Part shown: one piece after another, positions 1-11,531 of the stretch | Layout of the letters: each line of letters opens with the position of its first letter | How positions within the stretch are numbered: the stretch's first letter is position 1 | Origin: Stagonosporopsis chrysanthemi | Taxonomy: Eukaryota > Ascomycota > Dothideomycetes > Pleosporales > Didymellaceae | Assembly (NCBI GenBank): GCA_022560025.1 | Contig: JAFISE010000044.1 | Span: 62,001 to 126,000 of the forward strand | Reading direction: 5' to 3' | Length of the DNA stretch: 64,000 nucleotides | Translations under genes and position numbers: made by a program | The notes under the pieces: generated by a model | Told to the model about the DNA's origin: nothing | The model's database searches: none | The model's input: only the letters and a program-made list of their open reading frames with translations

Positions 1-275
1 TTTGAACACTTTCCCCACTGCTGCCCCACTCGTGACGTTGCATTCCGGGCTCGGTTGCCGAATACCTGGCACAACGCGGTGGAGTCGACTCGACAGGTGA
101 TGAACGTGTGAGACTGGAATCGCAAACTGTCTGTATGCAGACGAAGACAGCGTAGTGACTCTTGTCGTTGATCTGACAGTGATTTATACAATTGCCTATA
201 TCTGGCATGTACACGACTATGTTTACAATATCACTTCATCCTTCCACATCACGATTCGAGATCATACCCTCACTC

Positions 276-1418
276 TCACGCCGACGCAGCCTGGATATCC
301 AGCATCTGCTTCCAGTACGCCTCATCCTCCTCAATCGTGGCTGGTGTAGATTCGCTCGCAAAGCCCCACAGCTTCCAATCATCCTCCTCCTTGCCATCCA
401 TAACCCTAATCTGCATAACCACATACTCAACCACAGTCTCCACCTTGCCCTTCTCCTTGGCCTCGACACCCTGCTCCGCCCGCGCAACAGCAGGAACGCC
501 GCCCTTCTTGCTCTGCGCATAGCTGGGCGCCCACCTGGACGCATGTGCCTTGTGCGCAGCAGCGGGCGACGCAACGGGCGTCACCTTCAGCTGCTGCTCC
601 GACTCGAGGCGCACAACGCACTGCCGGTACGAGGTGTCTGGGTGGTCGCCGCCGAGCGGGGAGCAGCGGTGCGAGACGATGCGGGCGGACTTGTATTTGA
701 GGAGTTGCCAGGAGGTTTTGACGGGCCCGCGCGCGGCGATCTGGGAGCGCGCTGTTGCGGCCAGCGGAATGAGGCAGAGCTTGCGGAGGGATTTGGCATC
801 GCCACTGGGAAGGGTGTTAGTAGATCTTCCTACATGTGCGGTTGGGGGAATGGGATGGGATGGGATGGGGAAGGGAGGGGCAACGTACACAGCAAGTGCA
901 TCGTAGTATGCCTTGTACAGCTTCTTTGCCTTGTTCTTCAGCACCGTCTGCTTCCACATGTCCACGGGCAGATACGACTTGATCCCGGACTTGTGCACGC
1001 ATCTCTTGAAATGGCTGCGTGTGTACAGCCCGGTGAAGCGCGACTTGAGCACCGTCCAGAAGTACGAGTAGAACTCCCAGCTAGTTGGGCTGGGCAGCTT
1101 GCTGAACGATGCGCGGATGATCGTATTCTGCAGTAACCCAATGTCCTCGGCCATCTCCTGCACGTCTCGGCTCTGCGATGTACTGCTCGGAGACGGTTGG
1201 CCGTACATAGTCGATTCCGCGCCGGCCAATTGCATTCTTGTGTCGACGATGCGATTTTCCTTCTTGCGTGGCCGTGCAGGGGTCGAGGAGAAGGCTCGCG
1301 CGGGCGTTGCGGCCAGGCATCGTGGTGCGGATGGTGTGGTTCGCCGTTGGAAGAGGCACCGGTGGCGCAGTGCATGCGCTGGGGAGCGTGCTATTCGGAG
1401 AGGCATTTGTGTCGACAT
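276..1418 (-). CDS. Mitochondrial ribosome-associated protein, mL45/Mba1-like (Tim44-like fold)
   Basis: Two exons, 1418-889 and 804-276; the intron 805-888 has a GTACGT donor, a CTACTAAC branch-like site and a CCCAG acceptor. This gives 352 residues. The N-terminus is rich in Arg, Ser and Ala and carries an AFSSTPARPRKKENR-like presequence, as expected for mitochondrial import. The middle (SPTSWEFYSYFW to FKRCVHKSG) and C-terminal parts resemble the Tim44-like domain of mL45 and yeast Mba1, which tether the mitoribosome to the inner membrane during insertion of mtDNA-encoded proteins. The intron is purine/pyrimidine biased (GGGAT repeats on the plus strand). I am fairly confident of the family, less of the exact start, since a second Met lies four codons on. 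Confidence 0.72.
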   Translation of the reverse strand: MSTQMPLRIARSPAHALRHRCLFQRRTTPSAPRCLAATPARAFSSTPARPRKKENRIVDTRMQLAGAESTMYGQPSPSSTSQSRDVQEMAEDIGLLQNTIIRASFSKLPSPTSWEFYSYFWTVLKSRFTGLYTRSHFKRCVHKSGIKSYLPVDMWKQTVLKNKAKKLYKAYYDALAVYVAPPFPIPSHPIPPTAHVGRSTNTLPSGDAKSLRKLCLIPLAATARSQIAARGPVKTSWQLLKYKSARIVSHRCSPLGGDHPDTSYRQCVVRLESEQQLKVTPVASPAAAHKAHASRWAPSYAQSKKGGVPAVARAEQGVEAKEKGKVETVVEYVVMQIRVMDGKEEDDWKLWGFASESTPATIEEDEAYWKQMLDIQAASA

Positions 1419-1876
1419 CGCAGGCGTTGTGGCGCGATTGGGTCGCGTTGGCGATGGAACAAAAGTTCATGCAAGTCGATGTCGGTGGTGGTTTGCGCAC
1501 AGGCCCCGCCTCTCCAATGCTACATGCAATTCATGGACATCACCAAATGTTCTAAAGTCATACAGATGAGCGTTCAAACTTTTCTTTTGTACATTTTGAA
1601 GATTATCATTATTTCGATTTTCGTGTCTCTCGACTGAGTTGAGCCTTGTTCGTGCGGTTCGCAATCTTACATCCAGGATAGCTCTACAAACCCAACCTAA
1701 GCAAGCCAAGTTTTATACATCTTTTGTTATATAAGCGCCCCGTAAGATCGAAGGCGAGTGGGTATGATTCACATCGAGTAGATGACGCCGCCGGTATATG
1801 CCCGAAACAACTGTAACGCCGTGTCCATGCAGCTGAATGTTGTACATGCGAAGTGAAGAACGGGGGGAAGGTGATT
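1419..1876. other. Intergenic, tail to head between carrier and mL45 genes
   Basis: About 460 bp holding the promoter of the minus-strand mL45-like gene and the 3' end of the carrier gene. It turns AT-rich around 1570-1740. No RNA gene or repeat was recognised. Confidence 0.5.
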
Positions 1877-3079
1877 TTACATGTTGCTCGACTCGCCAAG
1901 GAGCTGGAGCACGCCCTCATACGTGCCGAACATAATGGCGGCGCTGGGTACGACACGGAACATGTGCGGTACCAGGCCACCATATAGCGCGGCCATGCCT
2001 TCTTCTTTCCAGATGAGCTTGAAGCATTGCGCCAGACCAGTGTACTTCAAACGACCGTCTTGCTGAGGAGCCTGTCGTAGTCGTGTTCGGACAACCTCGT
2101 GGGGGTACGTAACGAGAGCGGCCACGAATTTGGCAGCGCCGGCGGCCGAAAGCTTGCCTGTCCAGTCGACTGTCTGGTCCCAGAGTGTAGGTGCGCGTCC
2201 ACTCGCAGCAACTCGCTCAGCGCGTCTTGTGAGAGCGAGCTTCATCTGCTCATACATCATCCACTGCAGCGTACTCTCCGACACGCCAAGGTAACTGGCG
2301 GTCAGTCCGCGGTACAGTCCGAAGAACCCTTCTTTTCTGACAGTCTGCATTGTGCAGTCAAGAGCGTTCTTGTACTGGCGACCACGGCCGTCGGAGTGAA
2401 TGTTCTTGTCCAGCTGTAGTCGAGTCTTGACCAGCCAGATAGGGTTCGTTGCGGTTCCAGTAACGATACCAGCTGCAGCCGCAGAGCATAGATGCACCCA
2501 TGCAGCTTCTTGCCCGTTGTTGAACTGCGTGCTAATGGCCTTCTTGCTGTTGCCGTATACGTAAAAGTTGATAGCGCGAGCAGGAACGACACCGATGAGG
2601 TTAGGTCCAAGGCCCTTGAAAAGAGCTCGCCAGCCCTCAGCTTTTGGGACCTGCCACAGAATCTCTCCTGTCTCGCGAATGTGTAGCAACGAGCTGCGAG
2701 CGAACGACATGGTCTCGATTGGCGGCAACCCTCGTGCAGATCGCATGGCGGCGAGATGTTGCTGGTAGTATGTCGATTGCAGACGAGTTTTGAGTACATC
2801 AAGCGGTGCGGTCAGGGTCGCGGAGGCCATGCCACCAAGACTGTGTCTTGTCAGTCTTCCACCTCATTGCGGTTGTTTCGAATCGGCTTTGCCTCACCCT
2901 CCGGCTACGAAATGCGCCCATGACTTTGCAAATGCCGGGGCGGCTGCTACCGGGGCGCCATCTGGTTGCTTCGCTGGAACGACTTCGCCAAGCTCACGTG
3001 AGGAAGGTAACGATGTCTGCCCAAATTGTGGGTTGTTGTCTCGTAGGCCTCGAGGCGCGGAGGCGTGTTCGAAGGTCAT
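1877..3079 (-). CDS. RIM2: Mitochondrial carrier, RIM2/pyrimidine-nucleotide type
   Basis: Two exons, 3079-2898 and 2840-1877 (intron 2841-2897, 57 nt, GTGAGG...CACAG), giving 381 residues. Three mitochondrial-carrier repeats are visible: PLDVLKTRLQ in repeat 1, NPIWLVKTRLQLD in repeat 2 and YPHEVVRTRLRQ in repeat 3. These are the P-x-[DE]-x-x-[KR]-x-[KR] signatures. The NPIWLVKTRLQ repeat and the long first loop with an inserted segment match SLC25A33/36 and yeast Rim2, inner-membrane carriers that import pyrimidine nucleotides and are linked to mtDNA maintenance. Substrate is inferred from family only. The gene is divergent from CIA30 over 278 bp. Confidence 0.85.
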
Positions 3080-3357
3080 TTAGGATTTGCGCAGCGCGTG
3101 GAAAGAACGGTGTGGGTTGGGAATGTATAAAAGGCGTGAGTTGTGTGTATTTACGAAAGAAGAACGACGCGCCCGGATGTTATAGCACAAATTGAGAGAA
3201 GGCGAACTGCCATGGGCATCCAGAGTTCGAGATGCAGGGCAGGACCAAAATTTGGCTAGCTCCTAGCGTTGCATGGTTCGCCGTCATCGTTCCAAAGCGA
3301 CGGCGAGAGAGAGCGCCTCTTCACAACCAGCAACAGCTGCGCCAACCACACAACACA
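3080..3357. promoter_or_regulatory. Bidirectional promoter, RIM2 / CIA30
   Basis: 278 bp between the two start codons. Both genes encode mitochondrial proteins, so shared control is possible. No specific factor site is claimed. Confidence 0.5.
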
Positions 3358-4231
3358 ATGCGCCCAACTGCACAGTGTCTCGCACCGGGAGGCTTCGTCT
3401 CCCGCAGTCTGGAGGAGTTCAAGCGCCTCTCGCAGGTTGGTATGCGTTGTCCGCAGCTATTCCACGCGACACCAGCTCACCCGTGCAGCTCTCAAGCTCG
3501 AAGGACTGAGTACTCCCCGTAAAGCGTTTCCTCTTGTCCGCTTCCAAGATGCCGAGGATCTGAAGCAATGCAAGAAAATGAGTGACAAGGACATTGGCGG
3601 CTACTCGACCGTCAACTTCGACCACCACCCCGTCACCCAGACGGAACCCGCACACGCACGCTTCCACGGCACCATATCAACACAGCTACCCACCAACCAG
3701 CCACACATCCAGAGGACAGGATACTCGGGGTGGAGGACACTAGAGCGAGGCCGCACCATCTTCGGTCCGTCGTTCTGGGACGTCAGCTTGTACGGCTACT
3801 TGGCTATGCAGTTCAAGTCGGACGGGCGCAAGTACTTTGTCAACGTGCAGACCGATTCAATCGTGCCCACAGATATTCACCAGCATCTGCTGCACTCGAA
3901 GACACCAGGCGAGTGGGAGACTGTGCTCATCAAGTGGAGCGAGTTTGTGCGAACGAACCACGGCCAGGTCGTGGAGCCGCAAAGGGAGATGTTGACACAG
4001 AAAGTGCGCACTGTGGGCATCTCGCTGATAGACAGGATACCCGGCCCGTACGATCTGAGCATCGGCAACATCTGGGCGACGAATGCGACTGAGGAGGACG
4101 ACATTCTGCGGAATACACCAGGCGTGATTCAGGGCCTTCCCATCGGCTCGCGCAGGCAGAACAAGAGTGCTGGGAGAAAGGATTCTGTTCAGGAGGAAAG
4201 GGTTCGCGATATCACCGAGACCAATAACTAA
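3358..4231 (+). CDS. CIA30: Complex I intermediate-associated protein 30 (CIA30/NDUFAF1)
   Basis: Two exons, 3358-3439 and 3489-4231; the 49-nt intron has a GTATGC donor and GTGCAG acceptor. Product 274 residues. The start ATG is chosen because it gives the family N-terminus GGFVSRSLEEFKRL. The body carries the CIA30 domain: FQDAEDLKQCKKMSDKDIGG, then EPAHARFHG, GRTIFGPSFWDVSLYGYLAM and the C-terminal RIPGPYDLSIGNIWA. CIA30 assists assembly of the membrane arm of mitochondrial complex I. In several Dothideomycetes (Botryosphaeriaceae) this gene is a MAT-locus flank, which agrees with its place 7 kb from MAT here. Confidence 0.9.
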
Positions 4232-4633
4232 GGGACTTTGATACCGCTCAACCGTACTGCCAGTTTGCGCGTTGTGCATTGAGACTTCTTGCTCATATTA
4301 AACCATCTACCTTCACATTCAAATACACATCAAGTCATAAATGCAGCACCTAGGGTGTAATGGTGATCTTAGTGACCTTGACAGACGCACTTAAGCGCGA
4401 ACGTGACCACGCGTCTAGGTGTTTCGCTTATCCCGCGCTTGCCTTACATTGCCTGTAAACAACAGGCGCATCTCATCCGCCAAGATTGGCCCAACGGCTC
4501 ACCTGCACTGCTGCGGACGTGGAGTCAAAAACAATCACACATGGCCATATTGCAGGGATAAGAAGCGGCGTCACCGTCACAGCTAGGGAGCCTTTTGTAT
4601 CCCTTTCGGCCACGGACTCGATCAGGATTCAAG
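4232..4633. other. Intergenic upstream of APC5
   Basis: About 400 bp, AT-rich after 4290, holding the CIA30 3' end and the APC5 promoter. An ATG at 4595 in frame with APC5 would add 13 residues; 4634 fits the family N-terminus better. Confidence 0.4.
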
Positions 4634-7099
4634 ATGGGCACAGCGCGCTATCTCACAGCGCAGAAGATCAGTTTACTGGTCCTGCTACGATTATATTGCA
4701 GTTCTACGCTACCGTCTTCGTCCACGATACCCATACTTTCCTTCATTCTCTCGACTACTCTTCCATCAGCTTCTTCAACCGCCAGATCCCAGCGCTCGTC
4801 TACATCTCAAAACTCTTTCTTTCCTATCGAGAGCTTCGAAGATGTTCTCCAAGGCCACGCCTCCAACATGCCGGGTCGCACGCTCTTGGACCTGTTCCTC
4901 AAGAGCATGTGGGAGATGAACTCGTTCGATGCCTTGCACACCCTATTCGACAGTCTTGGCGAGCTCTTGATCAGCCCTCCACATCAGGACGGCGAAGAAC
5001 AAGAATGCATCTACCTGTCTAAAACGTCTCCTTTGGGCATCTTCGTGCGAAGAGCAAGGCTTGAGTTCGACAGGCTGCAATTTGAGGACACAATTGCGCT
5101 CTGGTCGTCTTTCGTCAAGTATCGAGCCCCCACCGCGCAATGGACGAAGCGGCTCGCCGGATTGGCTGCAAGCGGTGTAGACGCGGTTATCGCAGATATG
5201 GGCATGCAGGAAGGAGACGACGCCTACGAGATCGCATACGGATCTCTCAACGAGCCAGACGATGGAACGCGAGGGATAAGTCTAGACGACCTTGACCGCG
5301 TGCTAGGATTCCAGCTCGATCGCTTACAGCGCTTCGGCGACCGAGTGCCAGAGAGCATGAGAATCCAACTCCGTGGGATGTTCGTGTCCTCAAATACAGT
5401 TCACCGGCAAGCACACCTTGTCCAATTCTTCGATGCCTGGAAAGCGGGAGATTACACAACTGCATTCGACAATCTGCACCGCTATTACGATTATGCCATG
5501 CAGACACGCGAAAAGGTTCATTATCAATACGCGTTACTTCACACGGCAATCCTACATGCCGACTTTGGCTGTTTTGGTGAAGCGATAGCTGCCATCAACG
5601 AGACCATTGCCACAGCAAGGGAATCTCAGGACATGATATGCCTGAGCTTCAGTCTGAGCTGGCTGAACCATATGAACAAAGCATACCCCAAACAGATGAA
5701 GAGTGCCGGATACATTAGCATGCTCGGCAGCGAGCGAGATGCTCTGACGTTCTTGAAGTCGAAGGCTCGCGAGTCGAGAATGTACAATCTGCTGAGCGCA
5801 ACACTACTCAACGAAGCCAAGCTGAGTCTCTCGACAGTGAGTCGAAGTGAGTTCCACATGCAGCATATTCCCGACTGACGCACGACCAGGGTGACTCTGT
5901 TTCGCGGGCCTTTGAGCAGATCTACCAGTCCTCGCATCTTAACATCAAAGAGACTATCAACAGCTACGGAGGTCAGATGCTGCTGCAGTCTACTCTATAT
6001 TCCCGCTTGGGGAAACCGCACCTTGCTGACGTGCATTGCAATTTGCTCCTTGACTGCTACAGAGCCAGCTGCCCGATCGACGAGAAGCTTCGAGCGGTAG
6101 GAAGGCAGGCATTTATAGTATGTTTCGCTTCACGCAACCATGCGATTCCATCACTGACAGTTGTGTAGCTGAGCCAAGGTGGGCGTTACGATGAAGCTAT
6201 CAAAGCGTTCGAGTCGATCGATATAGCTTCTCAAAACAAGGCTTTGAAGTTGCACCAGTACCTTGTCCTCTGCGTTGGTATTATCAAACTCAAACGTGCT
6301 ATCAGAAGGTATGCTTCGTTGTGCATGCGCAAAGTTCCAAGTGATCGATTCTGACACTTCTAGGTCCGACTGGACGACCTGCTCTCACCTACTCGCGACA
6401 CTCAAGCCCTCCACAGACCCGTCTTCGGAGACTCTCGACCCCGAGCTACACTTCCTGCTCTCCGAAACATACATCGAATACCTCGTCGCGAAGGGCGACT
6501 ACCCAACGGCTTTCACGACAATCTCAAATCTTGCGCAGTCTCTCAGGGAGGACAATGCCGATGTCTTACAACGTGTCTCGGTACTGCTCATGAAGGCCAA
6601 CCTGTTCCGCAAGATAGGGAAGCCGGAGTACGGCTTCAGTGTCGCGTTGCGAGCAGCGAGTGTGGCATACAAAGCAAAGCTGATGCCCAGCCTCTGGTCT
6701 GCAGTCGGCCTACTCGCCAACATCCTCAACAACCTGGGGGAGTGCGTGAGTGCAAGGCGTCTGCTCGAGGCCGCCTTGCCACATTCGCTCGAGAATGGGG
6801 ACAACATGCTCTCTGGTATCTTGTATTCGCATCTTGGGGACTCGTTCATGGGCCTCGCAGATCCGGCAAAAACGGCTGAACCGGGACTGCAGACTAGCCA
6901 TATTGCAAAGGCTGAGCTGTACATTGACAGAGCGAGAGACTGCTTCAAGAAAAGCTCCTATCTGGACGGCGAATGCGAGCAGCTGATGAAGAAAGCCATA
7001 GTCGCGAAGCTGAGGGGCGACGAGAAGCTGGCAGAGGAATGGAGCCAGAATCACAACCGGGTATGGGAAGAGGGCACGAGGAGCATTGAGCAGGCTTGA
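4634..7099 (+). CDS. APC5: Anaphase-promoting complex subunit 5
   Basis: Four exons: 4634-5836, 5890-6117, 6169-6308 and 6364-7099. The three introns are 51-55 nt, GT-AG, and all keep phase; product 768 residues. The N-terminus RYLTAQKISLLVLLRLY and FILSTTLPS is the conserved Apc5 start. A central stretch (HLVQFFDAWKAGDYTTAFDNLHRYYDYAM) is the Apc5/TPR signature, and the rest is helical TPR-like sequence. Apc5 is a scaffold subunit of the APC/C ubiquitin ligase that drives anaphase and mitotic exit. APC5 next to COX13 and APN2 beside MAT is a conserved arrangement in many Pezizomycotina. Confidence 0.9.
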
Positions 7100-7289
7100 G
7101 TCGTAGGAGCTGCAGTGCAAGACGGGTGCGAGCAGGGGCGGGCACAGAGGCATATCAGGCGCAGAGCAGGTACAAAGGAAATGTATTGCTGGTTCTCCGC
7201 CTACAGCTTGCGTTCTACTATCTACACATTGGGCCCGAGAGGGCTTCCAAGACACCATTGAGCCAATTGTTTGATGGGTATAGAAGCAT

Positions 7290-7918
7290 TTACTCGTCCC
7301 TCTTGTGGAAGTTGACCTTGTCGTTCCAGAAGAGGGTCTGTCACTATATCAGCACTGGCATCCTAGCAGCGGTCGATAGGCCTGGCTTACCTTGTCGCCA
7401 TCTCCCCAGAAGTAGTTCTTGGTGCGGAGGTTCTGGTAGGGGTACTCGGGCCTCTCCTCACGGGGGTTCACGTGCTGCTCGTGTTCGACGTGCTCCCAGT
7501 GGGCATCCCACCTCAACTTGGCGTTGACGGAGGCAACGATGATGCAGGGAACGGCGACGCTGTGAAGGCATCGTCAGTACATGTTCTCCTGACCCAATTG
7601 GCCTGATTGCGCTGCCAATGCCACTCCAATGCCTCCCTCCCCTCTCGTCCCTCATTCTGATATCATATACGCGGCCGCTGATTGGCAGCCAGCCCGCACA
7701 CTCGGAGCGACTTACTAGAGGCTCAACTTGCGCCAGAACTCGCCGCTCTCTCCGCCGTGCTCAGCGATGCGGGCACGCTCGCGGTTGAACTCGTTGTCCT
7801 CGGCTCCGGCGAACTGCTTGGGGCTCTCGGAGCTGTAGTTGCGGCGGCCGGCGCGGGCAGGGGCGCGGGCAAGGGCCATGCGCGGGGTCTGGCGGGCAGC
7901 AGCTCGGGCGGCGAACAT
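7290..7918 (-). CDS. COX13: Cytochrome c oxidase subunit VIa (COX13)
   Basis: Three exons: 7918-7716, 7559-7391 and 7337-7290. Introns are 156 nt (7560-7715) and 53 nt (7338-7390). Product 139 residues. The presequence is Ala/Arg-rich (MFAARAAARQTPRMALARA). The mature part has the subunit VIa pattern: FWRKLSLYVAVPCI as the single membrane span, then HWEHVEHEQHV, the EYPYQNLRTKNYFWGDGDK motif and a final TLFWNDKVNFH. It is a nuclear-encoded inner-membrane subunit that modulates complex IV. COX13 is a standard MAT neighbour, head to head with APN2. Confidence 0.93.
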
Positions 7919-8199
7919 GGTGGGCGGTGGTGGAGTGGAGATTGGTGCGTGGGAGCGGGTGTTGGGCGTTGCGGGCGATGGCAGCTCTGAGGTGTGGTGT
8001 GAGCGAAAGCTCGAGCTTCCGCGTTGCTTGGCGGATTTGTGCGGTTTGCGTGCGTTGCGCTTGCCCCGGCCAGCGAGCCCATGTGACGTCGTGCGTGCTT
8101 CGAGTGCACCAGCCACGCGCGCGGCGCGTCTCTGTCATCAACAGTATATTGTGAGCCTGCGCCGAAGATGAGGCTGCGTCGTCGCCCGCTGCACACACA
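7919..8199. promoter_or_regulatory. Bidirectional promoter, COX13 / APN2
   Basis: 281 bp between start codons. It contains a TGACGTC CRE-like core at 8084-8090. This short divergent spacing of COX13 and APN2 is seen across many ascomycete MAT regions. Confidence 0.5.
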
Positions 8200-10321
8200 A
8201 TGGTCCGCATCACGACGTGGAATGTCAATGGCATCCGCAACCCGTTTGGCTACGAGCCATGGCGCAAGAACCGCACCTTCAGCGCCATGTTCGACATCCT
8301 CGAGACAGATATCGTCATCATGCAAGAGCTGAAGATCCAGCGCAAAGACTTGACTGATGATATGGTTCTGGTGCCAGGCTGGGACTGCTACTTCAGTCTG
8401 CCCAAACATAAGAAAGGTACACTTGCGTCCAGGCCCAATGCAGCGCTGCATCACGTGCTGATGGCATTGTAGGATACTCGGGTGTTGGCATATATACCCG
8501 CCAGTCCGTATGTGCTCCAATTCGCGCCGAAGAAGGTTTGCTTGGGGTCCTGTGTCCTCCGGGCTCATCAACGCCCTATCGTGAACGACCCGAGTCAGAC
8601 AGCATTGGAGGATATCCGTCATTGGCACGCATCGAGGCACTGGGAGTAGACCCGGCTGCACTTGACGCTGAAGGCCGATGCCTCGTCCTCGAGTTCCCTG
8701 CCTTCGTGCTGTTTGGTGTCTACAGCCCTGCCAACAGCAACGGCCTTCGTGACGATTTCCGGTACGGCTTCCTCGACATGCTCGACACACGGATACGGAA
8801 CCTCACCAAGATGGGCAAGAACGTCATCCTGACCGGTGATCTGAACGTCTCGCGCGATCTCATAGACACAGCGAAAGCGGAAGACAACATGAAAGCGGAA
8901 GGCATGACCCATAGCGAATACCTCAGCACCCCAAACCGGCGGATCTTCAACCAGCTGTTGTTCAACGGCAAGGTTGCAGGTGAACGAGACGAAGGACGAG
9001 AAGAGCCTGTCCTCTACGATCTGTGCCGCGAGTTCCATCCTGATCGCGAAGGCATGTACACGCATTGGGAGCAGAAGATCAATGCAAGGCCAGGCAACTT
9101 CGGCTCGCGCATAGACTTTGTGCTCTGCAGCATCAAGATCAAGGATTGGTTCAAGGAGTCGAACATTCAGGAAGGCTTGATGGGCTCGGATCACTGCCCG
9201 GTATACGCAGTGACGAAAGATAGGGTCTTTGGGATGGGCAATGCTACCTCAGACGGTGCGAAGGATGCAGAGCATCACATCCTTGACATCATAAACCCAC
9301 CCGGAATGTTCAGAGAAGGGGTCAGAGTGAGGGAGTACAGCAGCAAAGACGTACCCCCACTCTCAGGCAAGCTCCTCACCGAGTTCAACAAACGGCAAAA
9401 CATCCGCGACATGTTCAGCAAAAAACATGTAGCCCCAAAACCTGCGAATGCACTTGCCATTCCACCGTCTCTGGGCGCACCCGAAGCGGCTGCGGTCATC
9501 TCGCCTAGGCAAGGGGCAGACAAAGGACCCGAACTGGCGGATCCGACAAACCCTTTGTTCTCCGCGAATGGTCAGACTGTGCAAGCCACAAGCGCTCTCG
9601 CCTCGCCCGAGAAGCGACGCTCATCTGCGTCTGCATCGCCTAGCAAACCGATCAAGCGAACTAAATCTTCGAACCCGGCCCCGAGCTCCTCCAATGCACC
9701 CTCGCTTGCCAAAGGTCAGCAATCTCTGAAAGGATTCTTTCAAGCACGTTCCAAAGCCTCTGGACCCGACTCTGCCGCAATCCCAACGCCACCATCAATG
9801 TTGTTAGCATCTGCCAATGATGATGCAAGCCTGGAGTCGCATACTATGCCCTCCGCGGAAGCCAGAACCGAAAGCACTCCACCACGGGCGGCTCCACTGG
9901 CAGCATCCACCAGTCAGTCAACCACATCTCCACCTTGGTCGTGCGACCCTGGTGCGGCGCAGCAAGCGTCAAAGGAAGGATGGACTAAATTGTTCTCCAA
10001 GCGGCCGTCGCCCCGCTGCGAAGGCCATGCCGAGCCGTGTATTAGTCTTACGACGAAGAAGCCTGGCGTTAACCGCGGAAGGCAGTTCTGGATGTGTCCA
10101 AGGTACGTTTTTGGTTGCGCGCGTCTGCGCGTCTTTGTTCGCTGCTCATTGGTCTGCCGCTATGCAAGGGGCGGGAGCACGCATGCAGCACGCATCGTCT
10201 GCGGATAATTGCTGACTTGAAATGCTGCAGACCTATAGGTCCCTCTGGTCAGAAGGAGTCAGGCACACAGTGGCGCTGTGGAACTTTCATCTGGGCGAGC
10301 GACTGGAGAACTAGCGATTGA
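8200..10321 (+). CDS. APN2: AP endonuclease 2 (DNA lyase APN2)
   Basis: Three exons: 8200-8416, 8473-10102 and 10231-10321; product 645 residues. The catalytic exonuclease/endonuclease/phosphatase fold is clear: TTWNVNGIR near residue 6, metal-binding Glu in IMQELKI (residue 43), LTGDLNVS and the terminal GSDHCPVYA. Around residue 488 there is a PCNA-interacting box, QQSLKGFF (Q-x-x-L-x-x-F-F). The C-terminus is a GRF zinc finger (CEGHAEPC ... FWMCPR, RCGTFIW), split by the last intron. Apn2 processes abasic sites and blocked 3' ends in the nucleus. APN2 is the classic MAT flank, with MAT1-1-1 1.2 kb beyond its stop. Confidence 0.95.
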
Positions 10322-11531
10322 GGCGCGGGTAAACTATGCGAACTGCGCATCCGAGACAGGGATCAGCATCCTTCGGGTAGGCATGTGGATACGGACGGGT
10401 ACGGACCGGAGCACGTCTACTCTGCTTGACGAAGGGATGTTGTCAATGCTCGAATGCGATCTTGCATTCTGAGAGCGATGTTGCGACAAAGTGTGCGGCA
10501 TTGGAAGTTCATCTGGCTTCTGCGGGGCAGAGCCAACGGACAGCATTTGAAGAAACATCACCCAACGCCTGCTGGGACCCGTCCGGTAGGCAGGGGCGAT
10601 AGTTAGATACCCGGAGTAACATCAGCAATTTCAACATGACCCACAAAACCCGTTCCTGCATTGTGCAACGCTCGACGCGCCCTCGGGCCGTCTCATCGCT
10701 CTCCCTCTACAAGCTATGCTCCACCCTTCCGCGTCATTAACGCAGACTGCGCCGTGTAAGCTCGCACCACAGTATCTTCGTACGAAGCTCCAGAAGGAAG
10801 ATAGCGCATGGCTTCTTCCGTCAAGGCCTGGGGCGCATCACAAGGCAAGGCAGGGCAGGGCAGGCAATGGAGGTCAAGGCAGGCAAATGAAGACAAGGCA
10901 ATCACGGCAACGCAGTCACAGCAGGGCACAGGCGAAGTTTTTGATTTTTTCTTTGCATTTTGATAAAGTTTTTTCTAGCTACATGATGGGCAGCAATCGT
11001 AATCGCTGCACGACCCCGGTCCAGTTTTCGTTAGGAACAGTGGTGGTCATGAGAGTGTGTGACTATCTGAGGGAGTGTGGAAACAAGAAAACAGACCCAT
11101 TATTACCCGTGCTGAAGCAAACGCCATACCGAAGCCTGTGTTCGGTTGCAAAAAGACCAATTGTCGCTGTCGTCCAAGAATTGTCTGCGAGGCCATCCGT
11201 GAGGATGCTCAGCTGGGGGAAGGCGCAATGGTCATGTCGTAGTGAAGCGGTCATAAAAGTGTACTAGCGTGGACAGCAGCATGACGAGGCGGGTGCGTCG
11301 TGCTTGCGTCGTTGATAGCTTGTTTTTGGTGGTTGCTGTGGTTGTGGTGGTTGCTAAGGAAACAAATGCAGGAAAACAAAGTTGTTGATCAATTGGCTCG
11401 TGGCACTGCTGATCGGGGTATCGTCAGAAGTGAAGACGTGAAGGCTTCGATGCGGTCGAGAGCCATAGAGAGGAGCTCGTTCGTTAGAGGTGTCGTCAGA
11501 AAGATGGGCGATGATGCGTTCGAGGAGAGCA
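10322..11531. other. Intergenic between APN2 and MAT1-1-1 (convergent 3' ends)
   Basis: 1.2 kb. At 10840-10925 there is low-complexity GGCAAGGCAGGGCAGG-like sequence. A short open stretch on the minus strand, about 10714-10828, begins after a CCCCAG and could be a terminal exon, but I found no convincing upstream exon. No gene is called here. Confidence 0.4.

Noticed and set aside
10716..11267. 183-codon plus-strand ORF between APN2 and MAT1-1-1
   Set aside because: It crosses low-complexity GGCAGGGCAGG sequence and shows no conserved segment.
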